The notes: generated from the letters alone by a model not told the origin. A stretch of DNA of 10,302 nt from Acidobacteriaceae bacterium (GCA_019237515.1 JAFAGX010000105.1:1-10302), one strand, 5' to 3'; shown: positions 1-6,629, counted from the stretch's first letter. Numbers and translations are program-made.

Positions 1-2
1 GA

Positions 3-554
3 ACCTCGTCGCGAAAAATGCCTGCCAATCTCGGCGGTTACAGGATCGGTGTTCTTGTCCAGACGAACTTTGGCGGTATCTTGATGATTGCCGGCGCTCC
101 AGTCGGGCAGGAACTAGGCCAATTTTATCTGCGCAAAGAGTTGCAGCAGCAAGGAGGCGTGAAAGACAAACCTGATGGGTCGTGCATGATGGTCATCGCC
201 ACCGATGCGCCACTCGATGGGCGAAATCTGAAACGCCTTGCCGCTCGTGCCTGGCTGGGTATGGCGCGCACCGGCAGTTCAGCTTCGAACGGCAGCGGGG
301 ATTACGCAATCGCGTTCTCCACGGCGCCACAGTTGCGCATTCGCAATGCTGACAAATCTCTCACGCGTCATGTGGAGCTGCTCACGAACGATGCGATGTC
401 GCCGTTGTTTGAAGCAGTGATTGAAGCCACGGAAGAAGCGATCTACAACTCCATGTTTCGCGCCACGACGATGACTGGAAACGGACACACAATCGAGGCT
501 CTGCCAATCGAAAAAACTGTTCAGATATTGCGGAAATACGGCGCCGTGAAATGA
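3..554 (+). CDS. P1-family (DmpA/BapA-like) aminopeptidase, C-terminal part, 5' truncated by window edge
   Basis: This is an N-terminal-nucleophile peptidase of family S58/P1 (L-aminopeptidase D-esterase, beta-peptidyl aminopeptidase group). These proteins cleave themselves at a Gly-Ser bond, and the new N-terminal Ser becomes the nucleophile that removes N-terminal residues from peptides. The reading frame is open to the window edge and begins TSSRKMPANLGGY, which resembles the conserved interior of the family, so the ATG at 18 is not the true start. Counting from that Met, VLVQTNFG (12-19) carries the Asn expected in the oxyanion site. DGSCMMVIATDAPL (53-66) holds the processing Gly54-Ser55. 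ASNGSGD (89-95) supplies Ser93 and Asp95, whose spacing from Ser55 matches Ser288/Glu290 relative to Ser250 in DmpA. No signal peptide can be judged. It converges on era. Family call is firm; substrate is unknown. Confidence 0.9.
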   Translation, partial: TSSRKMPANLGGYRIGVLVQTNFGGILMIAGAPVGQELGQFYLRKELQQQGGVKDKPDGSCMMVIATDAPLDGRNLKRLAARAWLGMARTGSSASNGSGDYAIAFSTAPQLRIRNADKSLTRHVELLTNDAMSPLFEAVIEATEEAIYNSMFRATTMTGNGHTIEALPIEKTVQILRKYGAVK

Positions 555-578
555 TGAATTGGAGGATCGATCGGTGCC

Positions 579-614
579 CCAGGGTTTGCGAGCGAATTTT
601 GCGAGTGAACCTGG
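579..614. terminator. possible weak bidirectional hairpin between convergent genes, containing a 13-bp tandem repeat
   Basis: The 66-bp gap between the converging peptidase and era genes contains CCAGG (579-583) and CCTGG (610-614). These could form a short stem extended by TT/AA past one bulged G. The loop is made of two near-identical copies of TTTGCGAG(C/T)GAA, at 585-596 and 598-609. There is no clear T-tract. A terminator role is inferred only from position. Confidence 0.2.
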
Positions 615-620
615 AAGAAT

Positions 621-1544
621 CTATTCCTTACCTGAAAGCTGTCTCCGCCAATCCAATTCCTCTATGAATGAATGCGATTCGCGCCAGCCGGGACTCACCT
701 TCACGAATAGCTCCAGATAAACTCGCGTACCTACCAGTTTTTCGATCTGCATCCTCGCGGATGTGCCGATCTTCTTCAGCATCTGCCCATGCTTACCCAC
801 CAGGATTCGCTTCTGCCCTTCCCTTTCGCAGTAGATGGTCGCCGCAATCCGCGTCAGCTTTGGGCCTTCTTCGAATTGATCAATGTTTACGGTCGTCGCA
901 TGGGGCACTTCTTCACTTGTTTCAACCAGGACCTGTTCACGAATGATTTCCGCAACCATGAACCGCACCGGCTGATCGGTAAGCTGATCTTCTGGAAAAT
1001 ATTTTGGTCCTTCTGGCAAGTTCTCAACCAGAGTTTGAATCAGCACGTCCAAGCCCTGCCGCTTGCGCGCGGAGACCGGAATGATTTCTTTGAACTCGTG
1101 GCGGTTTCGATACTCATCAATGACGGGCAAGAGCTTCTGCTTGTCTGCCAGCAGATCAATTTTGTTCAGCAGCAATAACACCGGAGTTCCAGCCTTTTTT
1201 GCCATCTGCAGCGAAAACTGGTCGCCCTGACCGAATCGCTGGGTAACATCGACAATGAGCAACAGCAGATCGCAGCCTTCGAGCGCTTCCCTTACTTCTG
1301 CCATCATCTTGCGCCCAAGATTACTGTCGGGCTTGTGCACACCGGGAGTATCAATCAGGACGATCTGTGCAGCGGGTTTGTTCTTTCTGGAAGGGACTTG
1401 AACAATTCCCAGGATCCGGTTGCGCGTGGTTTGCGGCTTTGCGCTCACGATCGCGAGCTTTTGGCCGACCAGAGCATTTAGCAGCGTCGATTTGCCGGCA
1501 TTTGGCCGGCCAAGGATGCACACGAAACCAGAACGGAAAGCCAT
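621..1544 (-). CDS. era: GTPase Era
   Basis: Era is an essential membrane-associated GTPase that binds the 3' end of 16S rRNA and acts in 30S subunit maturation. The 307-residue length is normal. The GTPase domain shows G1 GRPNAGKST (12-20), switch I with QTTRNR (38-43), G3 DTPG (65-68), G4 NKID (127-130) and G5 SAR (158-160). The C-terminal KH domain has its GxxG loop as GKHG within GKHGQMLKKIG (250-260), preceded by the REQVLVETSEEVPH stretch typical of Era. The start ATG at 1544 fits the family N-terminus, but the 16 bases upstream contain no recognisable Shine-Dalgarno. In many bacteria era follows phoH-ybeY-corC; here an opposite-strand GNAT gene intervenes, so era must have its own promoter in the 55-bp divergent gap. 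Recognition is very secure. Confidence 0.97.
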   Translation of the reverse strand: MAFRSGFVCILGRPNAGKSTLLNALVGQKLAIVSAKPQTTRNRILGIVQVPSRKNKPAAQIVLIDTPGVHKPDSNLGRKMMAEVREALEGCDLLLLIVDVTQRFGQGDQFSLQMAKKAGTPVLLLLNKIDLLADKQKLLPVIDEYRNRHEFKEIIPVSARKRQGLDVLIQTLVENLPEGPKYFPEDQLTDQPVRFMVAEIIREQVLVETSEEVPHATTVNIDQFEEGPKLTRIAATIYCEREGQKRILVGKHGQMLKKIGTSARMQIEKLVGTRVYLELFVKVSPGWRESHSFIEELDWRRQLSGKE

Positions 1545-1553
1545 GAAGTAAGA

Positions 1554-1585
1554 CTATGCTAACCTGCGGCTTGACGGTTCGTCAG
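1554..1585 (-). promoter_or_regulatory. candidate era promoter with overlapping 13-bp dyad
   Basis: On the minus strand, CTGACG (4/6 to the -35 consensus) is followed after 18 bases by TAGCAT (4/6 to the -10 consensus). This would start transcription only a few bases before the era ATG, giving a leaderless or nearly leaderless mRNA, which would fit the missing Shine-Dalgarno. A perfect dyad, TGACG-N3-CGTCA (1572-1584), overlaps the -35 and could be an operator shared with the divergent GNAT gene. Assignment is by eye and weak. Confidence 0.25.
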
Positions 1586-1599
1586 TTGAAAGACCGGGT

Positions 1600-2142
1600 A
1601 TGGCCTTCGATCTTCAGCCTACGCTAAAAGGCAAGCTCCTTGAGCTGAGACCGCTTCGTCCAGACGACTTCGATGTGCTTCATGCGGTCGCATCCGATCC
1701 ACTTATTTGGGAGCAACATCCCGAAAGCGATCGCTGGCAAAAGGAGGTTTTTCAAAAATTCTTTGCTGACGCACTTGAATCCGGCGGGGCGTTTATTGTC
1801 ACAGATTCCCGCGATGGCAAAGTGGTCGGTTCTTCACGCTTCCACGGATACGATCAAGAGCTCGGCGAAATCGAAATCGGTTGGACGTTCTTAGCGCGAT
1901 CTCACTGGGGTGGAAACTGCAACCGTGAAATGAAAGAACTCATGCTGCGGCACGCCTACAAGTTCGTGAAGAAGGTTATATTTCTTGTCGGTCCGCAAAA
2001 TTTGCGTTCGCAGAAAGCCTTGGAAAAAATCGGCGCGGTTCGCACCGGATCAAAACCAGACGCGAGTGGAAGGGTAAGCTTTCGTTATGAGATCAACGAA
2101 CCGGCCTTCATCCGCATGTTCGACGCCGAACGCGGAAATTAA
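1600..2142 (+). CDS. GNAT-family N-acetyltransferase (RimJ/RimL-like)
   Basis: This 180-residue protein is a GCN5-related acetyltransferase of the Acetyltransf_3 (RimJ/RimL-like) group, expected to move acetyl from acetyl-CoA to an amine. It opens with LKGKLLELRPLRPDDFD (9-25), the usual first strand and loop of this group. GKVVGSSRF (73-81) and GEIEIGWTFLAR (89-100) form the central sheet. SHWGGNCNREMKELMLRHA (101-119) corresponds to the acetyl-CoA pyrophosphate loop and following helix, in the N-x-E-x-K variant seen in one branch of the family. NLRSQKALEKIGA (134-146) is the conserved C-terminal helix that follows the beta-bulge. The ATG at 1600 lies 55 bp from the divergent era start and has only a weak ribosome site. 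The gene ends 11 bp from the convergent corC-like gene, and it interrupts the phoH-ybeY-corC/era cluster. The substrate, protein or small molecule, cannot be read from sequence. Confidence 0.88.
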   Translation: MAFDLQPTLKGKLLELRPLRPDDFDVLHAVASDPLIWEQHPESDRWQKEVFQKFFADALESGGAFIVTDSRDGKVVGSSRFHGYDQELGEIEIGWTFLARSHWGGNCNREMKELMLRHAYKFVKKVIFLVGPQNLRSQKALEKIGAVRTGSKPDASGRVSFRYEINEPAFIRMFDAERGN

Positions 2143-2153
2143 CTGGGACGGCG

Positions 2154-3419
2154 CTAGATCAGCTTCATCTGCTTCGGTTGTAGCGCTGTCACCCTTACCC
2201 GCTCCACCCGCCGTTCCGTCGATTCCACGACCTCGAAACGCAGCCCGTCGTCCTCGATAACTTCGCCCTTCTGCGGGATTCGGCCCGCCAACTCGCTAAC
2301 TAATCCGCCTACCGTAGCGGCTTCTTGTCCCTCGGGCTTGGTTCCGAAGAACTCACCCAGGCGGTCCACATCCATATTGCCGGCGACAACGTAAGAATGA
2401 TCGTTTTCACGAACCACGTCTGCCTTGTCGTGTTCGTCGCGAATCTCGCCGACAATTTCTTCGACCAGATCTTCGATCGTTACCAGTCCGGCCACTCCGC
2501 CATACTCGTCCACCACGATTGCCATCCGAATATTATTTTTCTGCATCTCGCGCAGGAGATCGCTTCCCAGCTTGCTTTCCGGAACAAAGTACACATCCTT
2601 GCGCATCAACGTATCCACGGTTCGGGTACGCGCCTCGGTGTCCGGAACTTGCAAAACATCCTGGGCATAAAGAACTCCCTTGATGTTGTGAATGCTGTTC
2701 TCGTACACGGGCACGCGAGAGAACGGGGTCTTGCGCAACAGTTCGATGAACTGCTCGACGGTCATATTCATGGGGACGGCAACGATGTCCGGGCGCGGCT
2801 TCATTGCCTCACGAACGGTTTTTTCTCCAAACTCCACCACCGACTGGATGAGATCGCGGTTGCTTTCGTCGAGAATGCCTTCTTCCTGGCCCGCTTCAAT
2901 CAAGGCGTCGACGGCCTCGGCTTGAGTTTCCGGTTGCTCGTCGGTGTGCTCTTTGGTCAAGGCTGCTACGGATTGCAGAAATCCTAAGACCAACGTGACC
3001 GGCAGCAACAGGTAGATCAATATGCGCAACGGCCAAATCCAATTGCAGAGCCACAGCCCCTTGGTTCGAGAGAAAAGTACAAATGGAAGAAAACGGTTGA
3101 AGATGATGATAATCAGCACCAGGCTCAGTGTCGCCTGCAGGATTTCGTAGCTGCTCCAGGCCCGATCACGAAACACGGTGAAAGCAACCAGCATCGTGAT
3201 CGCCGCCATAATGAGCTGCGAAAGGACCGCCATAGACTGGGAAGCACGAGCGCGAGCCACACCCAGCCTGGGCTCTATCTTTTGTTCGAATGCATCGATG
3301 TTGTCCTGGAATTCGCGGGAAAGAAACTTGCCGATTTCGGAATACACGCGGTCGACATAGGAGACGAGCGTCAGCAGTCCCAGCAAAAAGACTAACGCCA
3401 ATGCGATCGCGTAATTCAT
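2154..3419 (-). CDS. CorC/HlyC-type membrane protein with CBS-pair domain (hemolysin-like transporter-associated family)
   Basis: This is a 421-residue member of the CNNM/CorC/HlyC family, whose members are linked to Mg2+ (and Co2+) export or are called hemolysin-like. Hydrophobic segments lie near 2-22, 65-83, 95-115 and 128-152, forming a diverged CNNM-like membrane part. A cytosolic region follows: an acidic linker (155-190), then FGEKTVREAMKPRPDIVAV (197-215), which opens the first CBS motif. The second CBS ends in VVDEYGGVAGLVTIEDLVEE (302-321), a family hallmark. The CorC_HlyC domain spans about 340-415, with the AATVGGLV...GRIPQKGEVIE signature region (367-389). The ATG overlaps the ybeY stop as ATGA, indicating translational coupling and the last place in the phoH-ybeY operon. 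The N-terminal membrane region is more divergent than the CBS/CorC half, so ion specificity should not be assumed. Confidence 0.93.
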   Translation of the reverse strand: MNYAIALALVFLLGLLTLVSYVDRVYSEIGKFLSREFQDNIDAFEQKIEPRLGVARARASQSMAVLSQLIMAAITMLVAFTVFRDRAWSSYEILQATLSLVLIIIIFNRFLPFVLFSRTKGLWLCNWIWPLRILIYLLLPVTLVLGFLQSVAALTKEHTDEQPETQAEAVDALIEAGQEEGILDESNRDLIQSVVEFGEKTVREAMKPRPDIVAVPMNMTVEQFIELLRKTPFSRVPVYENSIHNIKGVLYAQDVLQVPDTEARTRTVDTLMRKDVYFVPESKLGSDLLREMQKNNIRMAIVVDEYGGVAGLVTIEDLVEEIVGEIRDEHDKADVVRENDHSYVVAGNMDVDRLGEFFGTKPEGQEAATVGGLVSELAGRIPQKGEVIEDDGLRFEVVESTERRVERVRVTALQPKQMKLI

Positions 3420-3916
3420 CTGGAGACTCGAGCAGTAGCTCTAAAGGATCGGGAACGGGCTGGCTTTCTCGGCTTTGCAACCTGTCGGCTGTTTCTTTGG
3501 ATTAATGCCAATGGCAGTCCTAGCGCTCTGCGCAACCGCGCTTCTCTCGCGGCCATCTCTCCACGATCGATTTCGTGATCGTAGCCTGCCAGATGCAGGA
3601 TCCCATGCAAAGCGAGAATTTCAACCTCTTGCGCCACCGTGTGTCCGAGGCGCTGGGCATTTTCCCTTGCCATTTGCGCTGAAATCGCGACGTCACCTGC
3701 CAAGCCGTTTTTGCCCACGGAAACTGCCGGGAACGATAACACATCGGTGGCTTTGTCTTTTCCTCGAAAGCGCTGGTTTAGCCGACGAAGATCGCTGTCG
3801 GTCGTCACCAGAACGTGGACCTCGCCTTGCAGTTTCGCTGCGCGCTTTGCTCGCGACACGAATCGCGCCAGCTTGGACTCACTTAGGCCGGTGATCCTCG
3901 CCGTGATCCTAACCAT
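3416..3916 (-). CDS. ybeY: Endoribonuclease / rRNA maturation factor YbeY
   Basis: YbeY is a zinc-dependent single-strand endoribonuclease involved in 16S rRNA 3'-end processing and 70S quality control. The family zinc motif H-x3-H-x5-H is present as HGILHLAGYDH near the C-terminal third, and LRRLNQRFRGKDKATDVLSFP-type sequence lies before it (the conserved LN..YRg.d..TDVLSFP stretch). I place the start at ATG 3916 (166 residues, MVRITARITG...) rather than an in-frame TTG at 3976. The ATG has AGGA seven bases upstream, gives the usual family length, and removes an unconserved leucine/cysteine-rich extension. The gene follows phoH by 69 nt and its TGA overlaps the next gene's ATG (ATGA). A basic tail (KPRKPARSRSFRATARVSR) could contact RNA. 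That spacer holds a strong hairpin, described separately. Confidence 0.94.
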   Translation of the reverse strand: MVRITARITGLSESKLARFVSRAKRAAKLQGEVHVLVTTDSDLRRLNQRFRGKDKATDVLSFPAVSVGKNGLAGDVAISAQMARENAQRLGHTVAQEVEILALHGILHLAGYDHEIDRGEMAAREARLRRALGLPLALIQRNSRQVAKPRKPARSRSFRATARVSR

Positions 3917-3923
3917 CTTCAAA

Positions 3924-3973
3924 TCCTGCTCGCAAAAGCAAAGCAGGAGAGCGAACTCGAGCGCCCTCCTGCT
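3924..3973 (-). promoter_or_regulatory. hairpin / alternative structure in the phoH-ybeY spacer, overlapping the ybeY ribosome binding site
   Basis: In the minus-strand mRNA, AGCAGGAG (3973-3966) pairs with CTCCTGCT (3949-3942). The stem extends inward by one G-U and three G-C pairs, giving 12 bp with an 8-nt loop (3954-3961). The same CTCCTGCT arm is also complementary to a third element, AGCAGGA (3930-3924), which contains the AGGA used by ybeY; the intervening loop would be 11 nt. The two pairings are mutually exclusive. The 5' arm additionally contains a perfect AGGAGG (3970-3965) with no start codon at a suitable distance. Base complementarity is visible directly; a regulatory role is inference. 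It could instead be an attenuator or RNase processing site after phoH. Confidence 0.5.
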
Positions 3974-3985
3974 CAACTGTTTTAT

Positions 3986-5050
3986 CTATTCTTCGGTGCG
4001 TAATTCCTGCAACGGCGTTGCCGCGTTTTCACTTATCTCTTCCACCTGCCCCGCTTTTCCGTTGGGGCCATTTTTTGCCTCGAGCAACGACATTTGTTGT
4101 TCGGCGACTTTGACTTTGTGCTCATCGTAAGCGCGAATAATCCGCTGGACCAAATGGTGGCGCACGACGTCACCTTCGTCGAAATAGACGAAGCTCAGTC
4201 CTTGCACGTTTTTCAGCACGTCGACCGCTTCGAGCAGCCCGCTGCGTCGGGCGCTAGGAAGATCGATTTGGGTGATGTCGCCCGTAATTACCGCCTTCGA
4301 ATTAAATCCGAGCCGCGTAACAAACATCTTCATCTGCTCGGAGGTTGTGTTCTGTGCCTCGTCCAGGATGACAAAAGAATCGTTCAGGGTTCGACCGCGC
4401 ATGAACGCGATCGGAGCAATTTCGATGACGTTTTTTTCCAGATAACGATCTACCTTCTCCGGGTCGAGCATGTCATACAGGGCGTCGTATAAAGGACGGA
4501 GGTAGGGGTCGATTTTGTCCTGCAGCGTACCAGGGAGAAATCCCAGCCGCTCACCGGCTTCTACCGCTGGCCGCGCCAAAATGATGCGGTTGACCCGCTT
4601 GGCCAATAAGGCGGAAATGGCCATGGCTACCGCGAGATAGGTCTTTCCCGTACCGGCCGGACCGATCCCGAACACCATGTCATGGTTCTCGATGGCCTCC
4701 AGGTATCGCCGCTGATTGATGCTTTTTGGCTGAACCGTGCGCCGCCCAAAGGAACGCTGCTTTCCAGCTTCTACTAATCCCCGCAGTGTGGCCTTGGGGT
4801 CCGCCATCAGCACGCGCAGCATGCTGTTCAGGTCACCATTGTTGAATACGTGTCCGGCGCGTTGCAGGTGTTCGTAGTCGGCGAAGACTTGCTCGGCGCG
4901 GGCCACGTCGCGCGGTGCGCCTTCTAAGTCAATCGAGTCGGATCGCAGGTCGATGTTGATATTCAGCCCGTCTTCGAGCACGTGCAGGTTTTCATCCCTG
5001 GTTCCGAACAGGGTTTCAATGCGGGGACTGATCTCGATACTTTTCTTCAT
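3986..5050 (-). CDS. phoH: PhoH-like ATPase (PhoL/YbeZ type)
   Basis: This is a 354-residue cytosolic ATPase of the PhoH-like family (YbeZ/PhoL), genetically and physically tied to YbeY and thought to act in RNA metabolism and rRNA maturation. An N-terminal KH-like segment (about 1-70) precedes the P-loop ATPase core. The core has Walker A GPAGTGKT (130-137), the [21 protein letters not shown] block (154-174), Walker [10 protein letters not shown] (226-234) and the [10 protein letters not shown] motif (257-265). The C-terminal 50 residues are charged and probably disordered. It is the first gene of a minus-strand operon with ybeY and the corC-like gene. The start at ATG 5050 fits the family, but the ribosome site is odd: the only good purine run (AGAGG) is about 16 nt upstream, and a tiny in-frame-unrelated reading frame ends in ATGA over this start codon. 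Confidence 0.95.
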   Translation of the reverse strand: MKKSIEISPRIETLFGTRDENLHVLEDGLNINIDLRSDSIDLEGAPRDVARAEQVFADYEHLQRAGHVFNNGDLNSMLRVLMADPKATLRGLVEAGKQRSFGRRTVQPKSINQRRYLEAIENHDMVFGIGPAGTGKTYLAVAMAISALLAKRVNRIILARPAVEAGERLGFLPGTLQDKIDPYLRPLYDALYDMLDPEKVDRYLEKNVIEIAPIAFMRGRTLNDSFVILDEAQNTTSEQMKMFVTRLGFNSKAVITGDITQIDLPSARRSGLLEAVDVLKNVQGLSFVYFDEGDVVRHHLVQRIIRAYDEHKVKVAEQQMSLLEAKNGPNGKAGQVEEISENAATPLQELRTEE

Positions 5051-5404
5051 TCAGCTTTGATCATCACCTCTGGGGTGGGTATATGACCCGTCCCTCTGCT
5101 CATTCCTCCAGAGCTGCCGTCGTCTGGCGGTCCCGGGATGTGGGTACGCTGTGAAGCTGCGCGGTATGAGGCACCAATCACGCCTCTGGAGCGCTTCCGC
5201 TTAGATGCTCCTGTCCAATGGGCAGGCCTGATGTACGGCGCAGCCGCAGTAAACAAAGTTTTCTCTCTGGAGGTGGAATTCGCCGGAATGCTCGCGCCCG
5301 AGGTGCAAGCAAATACCATTACCAATAGGGTACCCCTGTTAAAGCGAGACAGTCAATCACTGCTTTCGCAAATCGCTTCACAAGTAAACCGAAGCGGCAT
5401 CCGT
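5051..5404. other. long 5' region of the phoH operon; no convincing gene
   Basis: The phoH/rpsT divergent gap totals 446 bp. Open frames on both strands here lack family features, are low-complexity or arginine/serine-rich in character, and cross the putative promoters, so I do not call them. Visible structure is modest. GGGT-N5-ACCC (5077-5089) forms a small hairpin just before the phoH start. CTCCAGAG (5106-5113) is complementary to CTCTGGAG at 5184-5191 and again near 5265, so alternative leader stems are possible. A candidate phoH promoter lies at 5327-5356. Confidence 0.4.
5327..5356 (-). promoter_or_regulatory. candidate sigma70-type promoter for the phoH-ybeY-corC operon
   Basis: On the minus strand, TTGACT (5356-5351, 5/6 to consensus) is followed after 18 bases by TACCCT (5332-5327), which keeps the three most conserved -10 positions (TA...T). 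It would give a leader of roughly 270 nt before the phoH ATG. The -35 is good and the -10 weak. Confidence 0.3.
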
Positions 5405-5433
5405 TTGACGCTCTTTGACTTAGCCCGTAGAAT
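5405..5433 (+). promoter_or_regulatory. strong sigma70-type promoter for rpsT
   Basis: TTGACG (5405-5410) and TAGAAT (5428-5433) are separated by an optimal 17 bases, and each matches its consensus at five of six positions. Transcription would start near 5440, leaving a leader of about 57 nt before the S20 start codon. This is the best promoter in the window by eye, as expected for a ribosomal protein gene. Confidence 0.65.
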
Positions 5434-5496
5434 GAAACTTCGGTTCCTGCTGAAGGTTCATCCGAAACATCACTTAGACAAAGGGTAAATAAGTTC

Positions 5497-5763
5497 ATGG
5501 CAAATCATTTTTCGGCGCTGAAGCGCGCCCGTCAGACAGAGACACGCACCACCCGCAACCGGGCGAATACCTCGCGGCTGCGCACCGCATTGCGAAGCTT
5601 CCGCGAAACGTTGGGTAAGGGCGACAAAGCGGCTGCCGAACAGGCATTCCGGCAAACGGTTTCTGCGCTCGACAAGGCCGTGCAGAAGGGCGTTATCCAC
5701 CAGAATACGTCTTCGCGCTATAAAGCGCGGCTGAGTGCGCGGCTCAACGCGCTCGCGAAATAA
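5497..5763 (+). CDS. rpsT: 30S ribosomal protein S20
   Basis: S20 binds 16S rRNA at the base of the 30S body early in assembly. The 88-residue, very basic, alpha-helical protein begins [22 protein letters not shown], close to the family's usual MANhkSAlKR.Rq.e.Rr.rN start. It ends in [19 protein letters not shown], matching the conserved C-terminal helix with its NaA/SR.KsRL pattern. The length is typical. It is monocistronic: its own promoter lies at 5405-5433, and a palindrome-rich region follows before a convergent gene. The ribosome site is weak (AAAGGG about 11 nt upstream of the ATG). Confidence 0.97.
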   Translation: MANHFSALKRARQTETRTTRNRANTSRLRTALRSFRETLGKGDKAAAEQAFRQTVSALDKAVQKGVIHQNTSSRYKARLSARLNALAK

Positions 5764-5782
5764 CACCCCACTCTACTAAGTT

Positions 5783-5812
5783 GTCATCCTGAACGGACAG
5801 CGAGGGATCTCG
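5783..5812. repeat. REP-like intergenic repeat remnant
   Basis: The segment opens GTCATCCTGA and closes GAGGGATCTC. It resembles a dispersed intergenic sequence (TGTCATCCTGAGCG...GAGGGATCT) that I recall from many acidobacterial and other bacterial genomes. Its ends are partly self-complementary (ATCC/GGAT). Only one copy is present in this window, so repetition cannot be shown here. Confidence 0.4.
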
Positions 5813-5826
5813 TATTTCGACTTATA

Positions 5827-5859
5827 GCGCCTCGAGGCGGAAGCCCTCAGGGCGACTTT
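5827..5859. terminator. palindrome pair between convergent rpsT and hypothetical gene, probable bidirectional terminator
   Basis: A perfect 12-bp palindrome CGCCTCGAGGCG (5828-5839) is followed three bases later by a compact hairpin, GCCC-TCA-GGGC (5843-5853), and then GACTTTA. The second hairpin plus the short T-rich run could end rpsT transcription. The first could also serve the opposite strand. The uridine tract is short, so factor-independent termination is only a candidate role. Confidence 0.4.
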
Positions 5860-5876
5860 ATCTGGCGATTATGACG

Positions 5877-6629
5877 TCAGTAGCTGCTCGAGCACGGCAA
5901 GTACGGTGTGGCCTGCCCTTCATCGAACTGATTGATATTCACGGTTTGCACTAAAACCAGCGCACCGTTCTGCCGCTGATAATGCTGCCACTCATAGAGC
6001 CCGACCCCATAGCCCAAGCTGTACACTTCCTCGTCTGTGCACGAAGTGTAACTTGAGCTGCAACCGTAGTTGTACTTGAAATAGCGTGTTTTAACCGAGC
6101 CCAGGTTTCCGCCGGCATTCTTGACAACGGGTGCAGTGATCTCGTTTTTGACATATCCCAGGCTAGCCGTCTGCGTCTTTTGGCAACGGCTGTAGAAGCC
6201 ATATCTGCTCTGCGAGGAAGTCCGATAGATGTTATTTCCCGCTGCTCCGACTGTCACGCAGCGATGTGACATCGGAAGATCACTCGTGAACCGCTTGAAC
6301 GAAGTCGGATCATTCCAGTTCAATTCTGTGCTGCGATCGTAAACGTAATTTTGATCGAACGCCTTCACGTCCCACGGGTATCCGGCAGAGCTCTTCACCC
6401 AATAAAAACGGCCGGTGGTCGCATAGTTCGTCCCCAACTCAGGATCAATCGTGGTGTAAACGGGATTGGAATTGCCGGGCCCCAGGAAGTGATTCAGGCG
6501 ATTGGGATATCCCATCACGAAATAATTCAGCATGTCCTCTGTGCCAGAAGGACAAGTGAAGCTCGTCTGCGCGTGCATTGGAATCCCAGAAAGCAGCGCC
6601 AACGCAAGGAGGAGATAGATGTTTTTCAA
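5877..6629 (-). CDS. hypothetical secreted protein, Tyr-rich with six cysteines
   Basis: I do not recognise this 250-residue protein. It begins with a clear Sec signal peptide: MKNIYLLLALALLSGIPMHA, with likely cleavage after A20. The mature part is rich in Tyr (22 of 230 residues), Ser and Asn. It has exactly six Cys (26, 124, 149, 190, 197, 246), which suggests disulfides in an exported protein. A short motif, CSSSY, occurs twice, at 190-194 and as the last five residues (246-250). There are no transmembrane segments after the signal and no catalytic motif I can name. The start is a TTG at 6629, supported by AGGAG nine bases upstream and the signal sequence that follows directly. It stands alone, with its own promoter at 6684-6712, and converges on rpsT. 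The real-gene call rests on the signal peptide, ribosome site and promoter; function is unknown. Confidence 0.8.
   Translation of the reverse strand: MKNIYLLLALALLSGIPMHAQTSFTCPSGTEDMLNYFVMGYPNRLNHFLGPGNSNPVYTTIDPELGTNYATTGRFYWVKSSAGYPWDVKAFDQNYVYDRSTELNWNDPTSFKRFTSDLPMSHRCVTVGAAGNNIYRTSSQSRYGFYSRCQKTQTASLGYVKNEITAPVVKNAGGNLGSVKTRYFKYNYGCSSSYTSCTDEEVYSLGYGVGLYEWQHYQRQNGALVLVQTVNINQFDEGQATPYLPCSSSY

Noticed and set aside
18..554. ATG at 18 as the true start of the peptidase
   Set aside because: The frame is open to the window edge and the residues before it (TSSRK) match the conserved interior of P1 peptidases, so the gene is truncated.
1571..1599. TTGACG at 1571 as a -35 for the GNAT gene
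   Set aside because: No -10-like hexamer lies at 16-18 bp spacing before the GNAT start codon.
2325..2987. 220-codon open frame (+) antisense to the corC-like gene
   Set aside because: A codon-bias shadow of a well-supported gene on the other strand, with His/Leu-rich composition and no domain.
3917..3976. TTG at 3976 as the ybeY start
   Set aside because: It adds 20 unconserved residues and lacks a ribosome site. The ATG at 3916 has AGGA seven bases upstream and fits family length.
5047..5325. 92-codon open frame (-) ending over the phoH start
   Set aside because: The predicted protein is low-complexity, Gly/Pro/Ser/Arg-rich and starts at or upstream of the likely transcript start. I keep only the ATGA overlap as an observation.
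5138..5488. 116-codon open frame (+) upstream of rpsT
   Set aside because: It crosses the strong rpsT promoter, ends in the S20 leader, has no ribosome site and no recognisable protein features.
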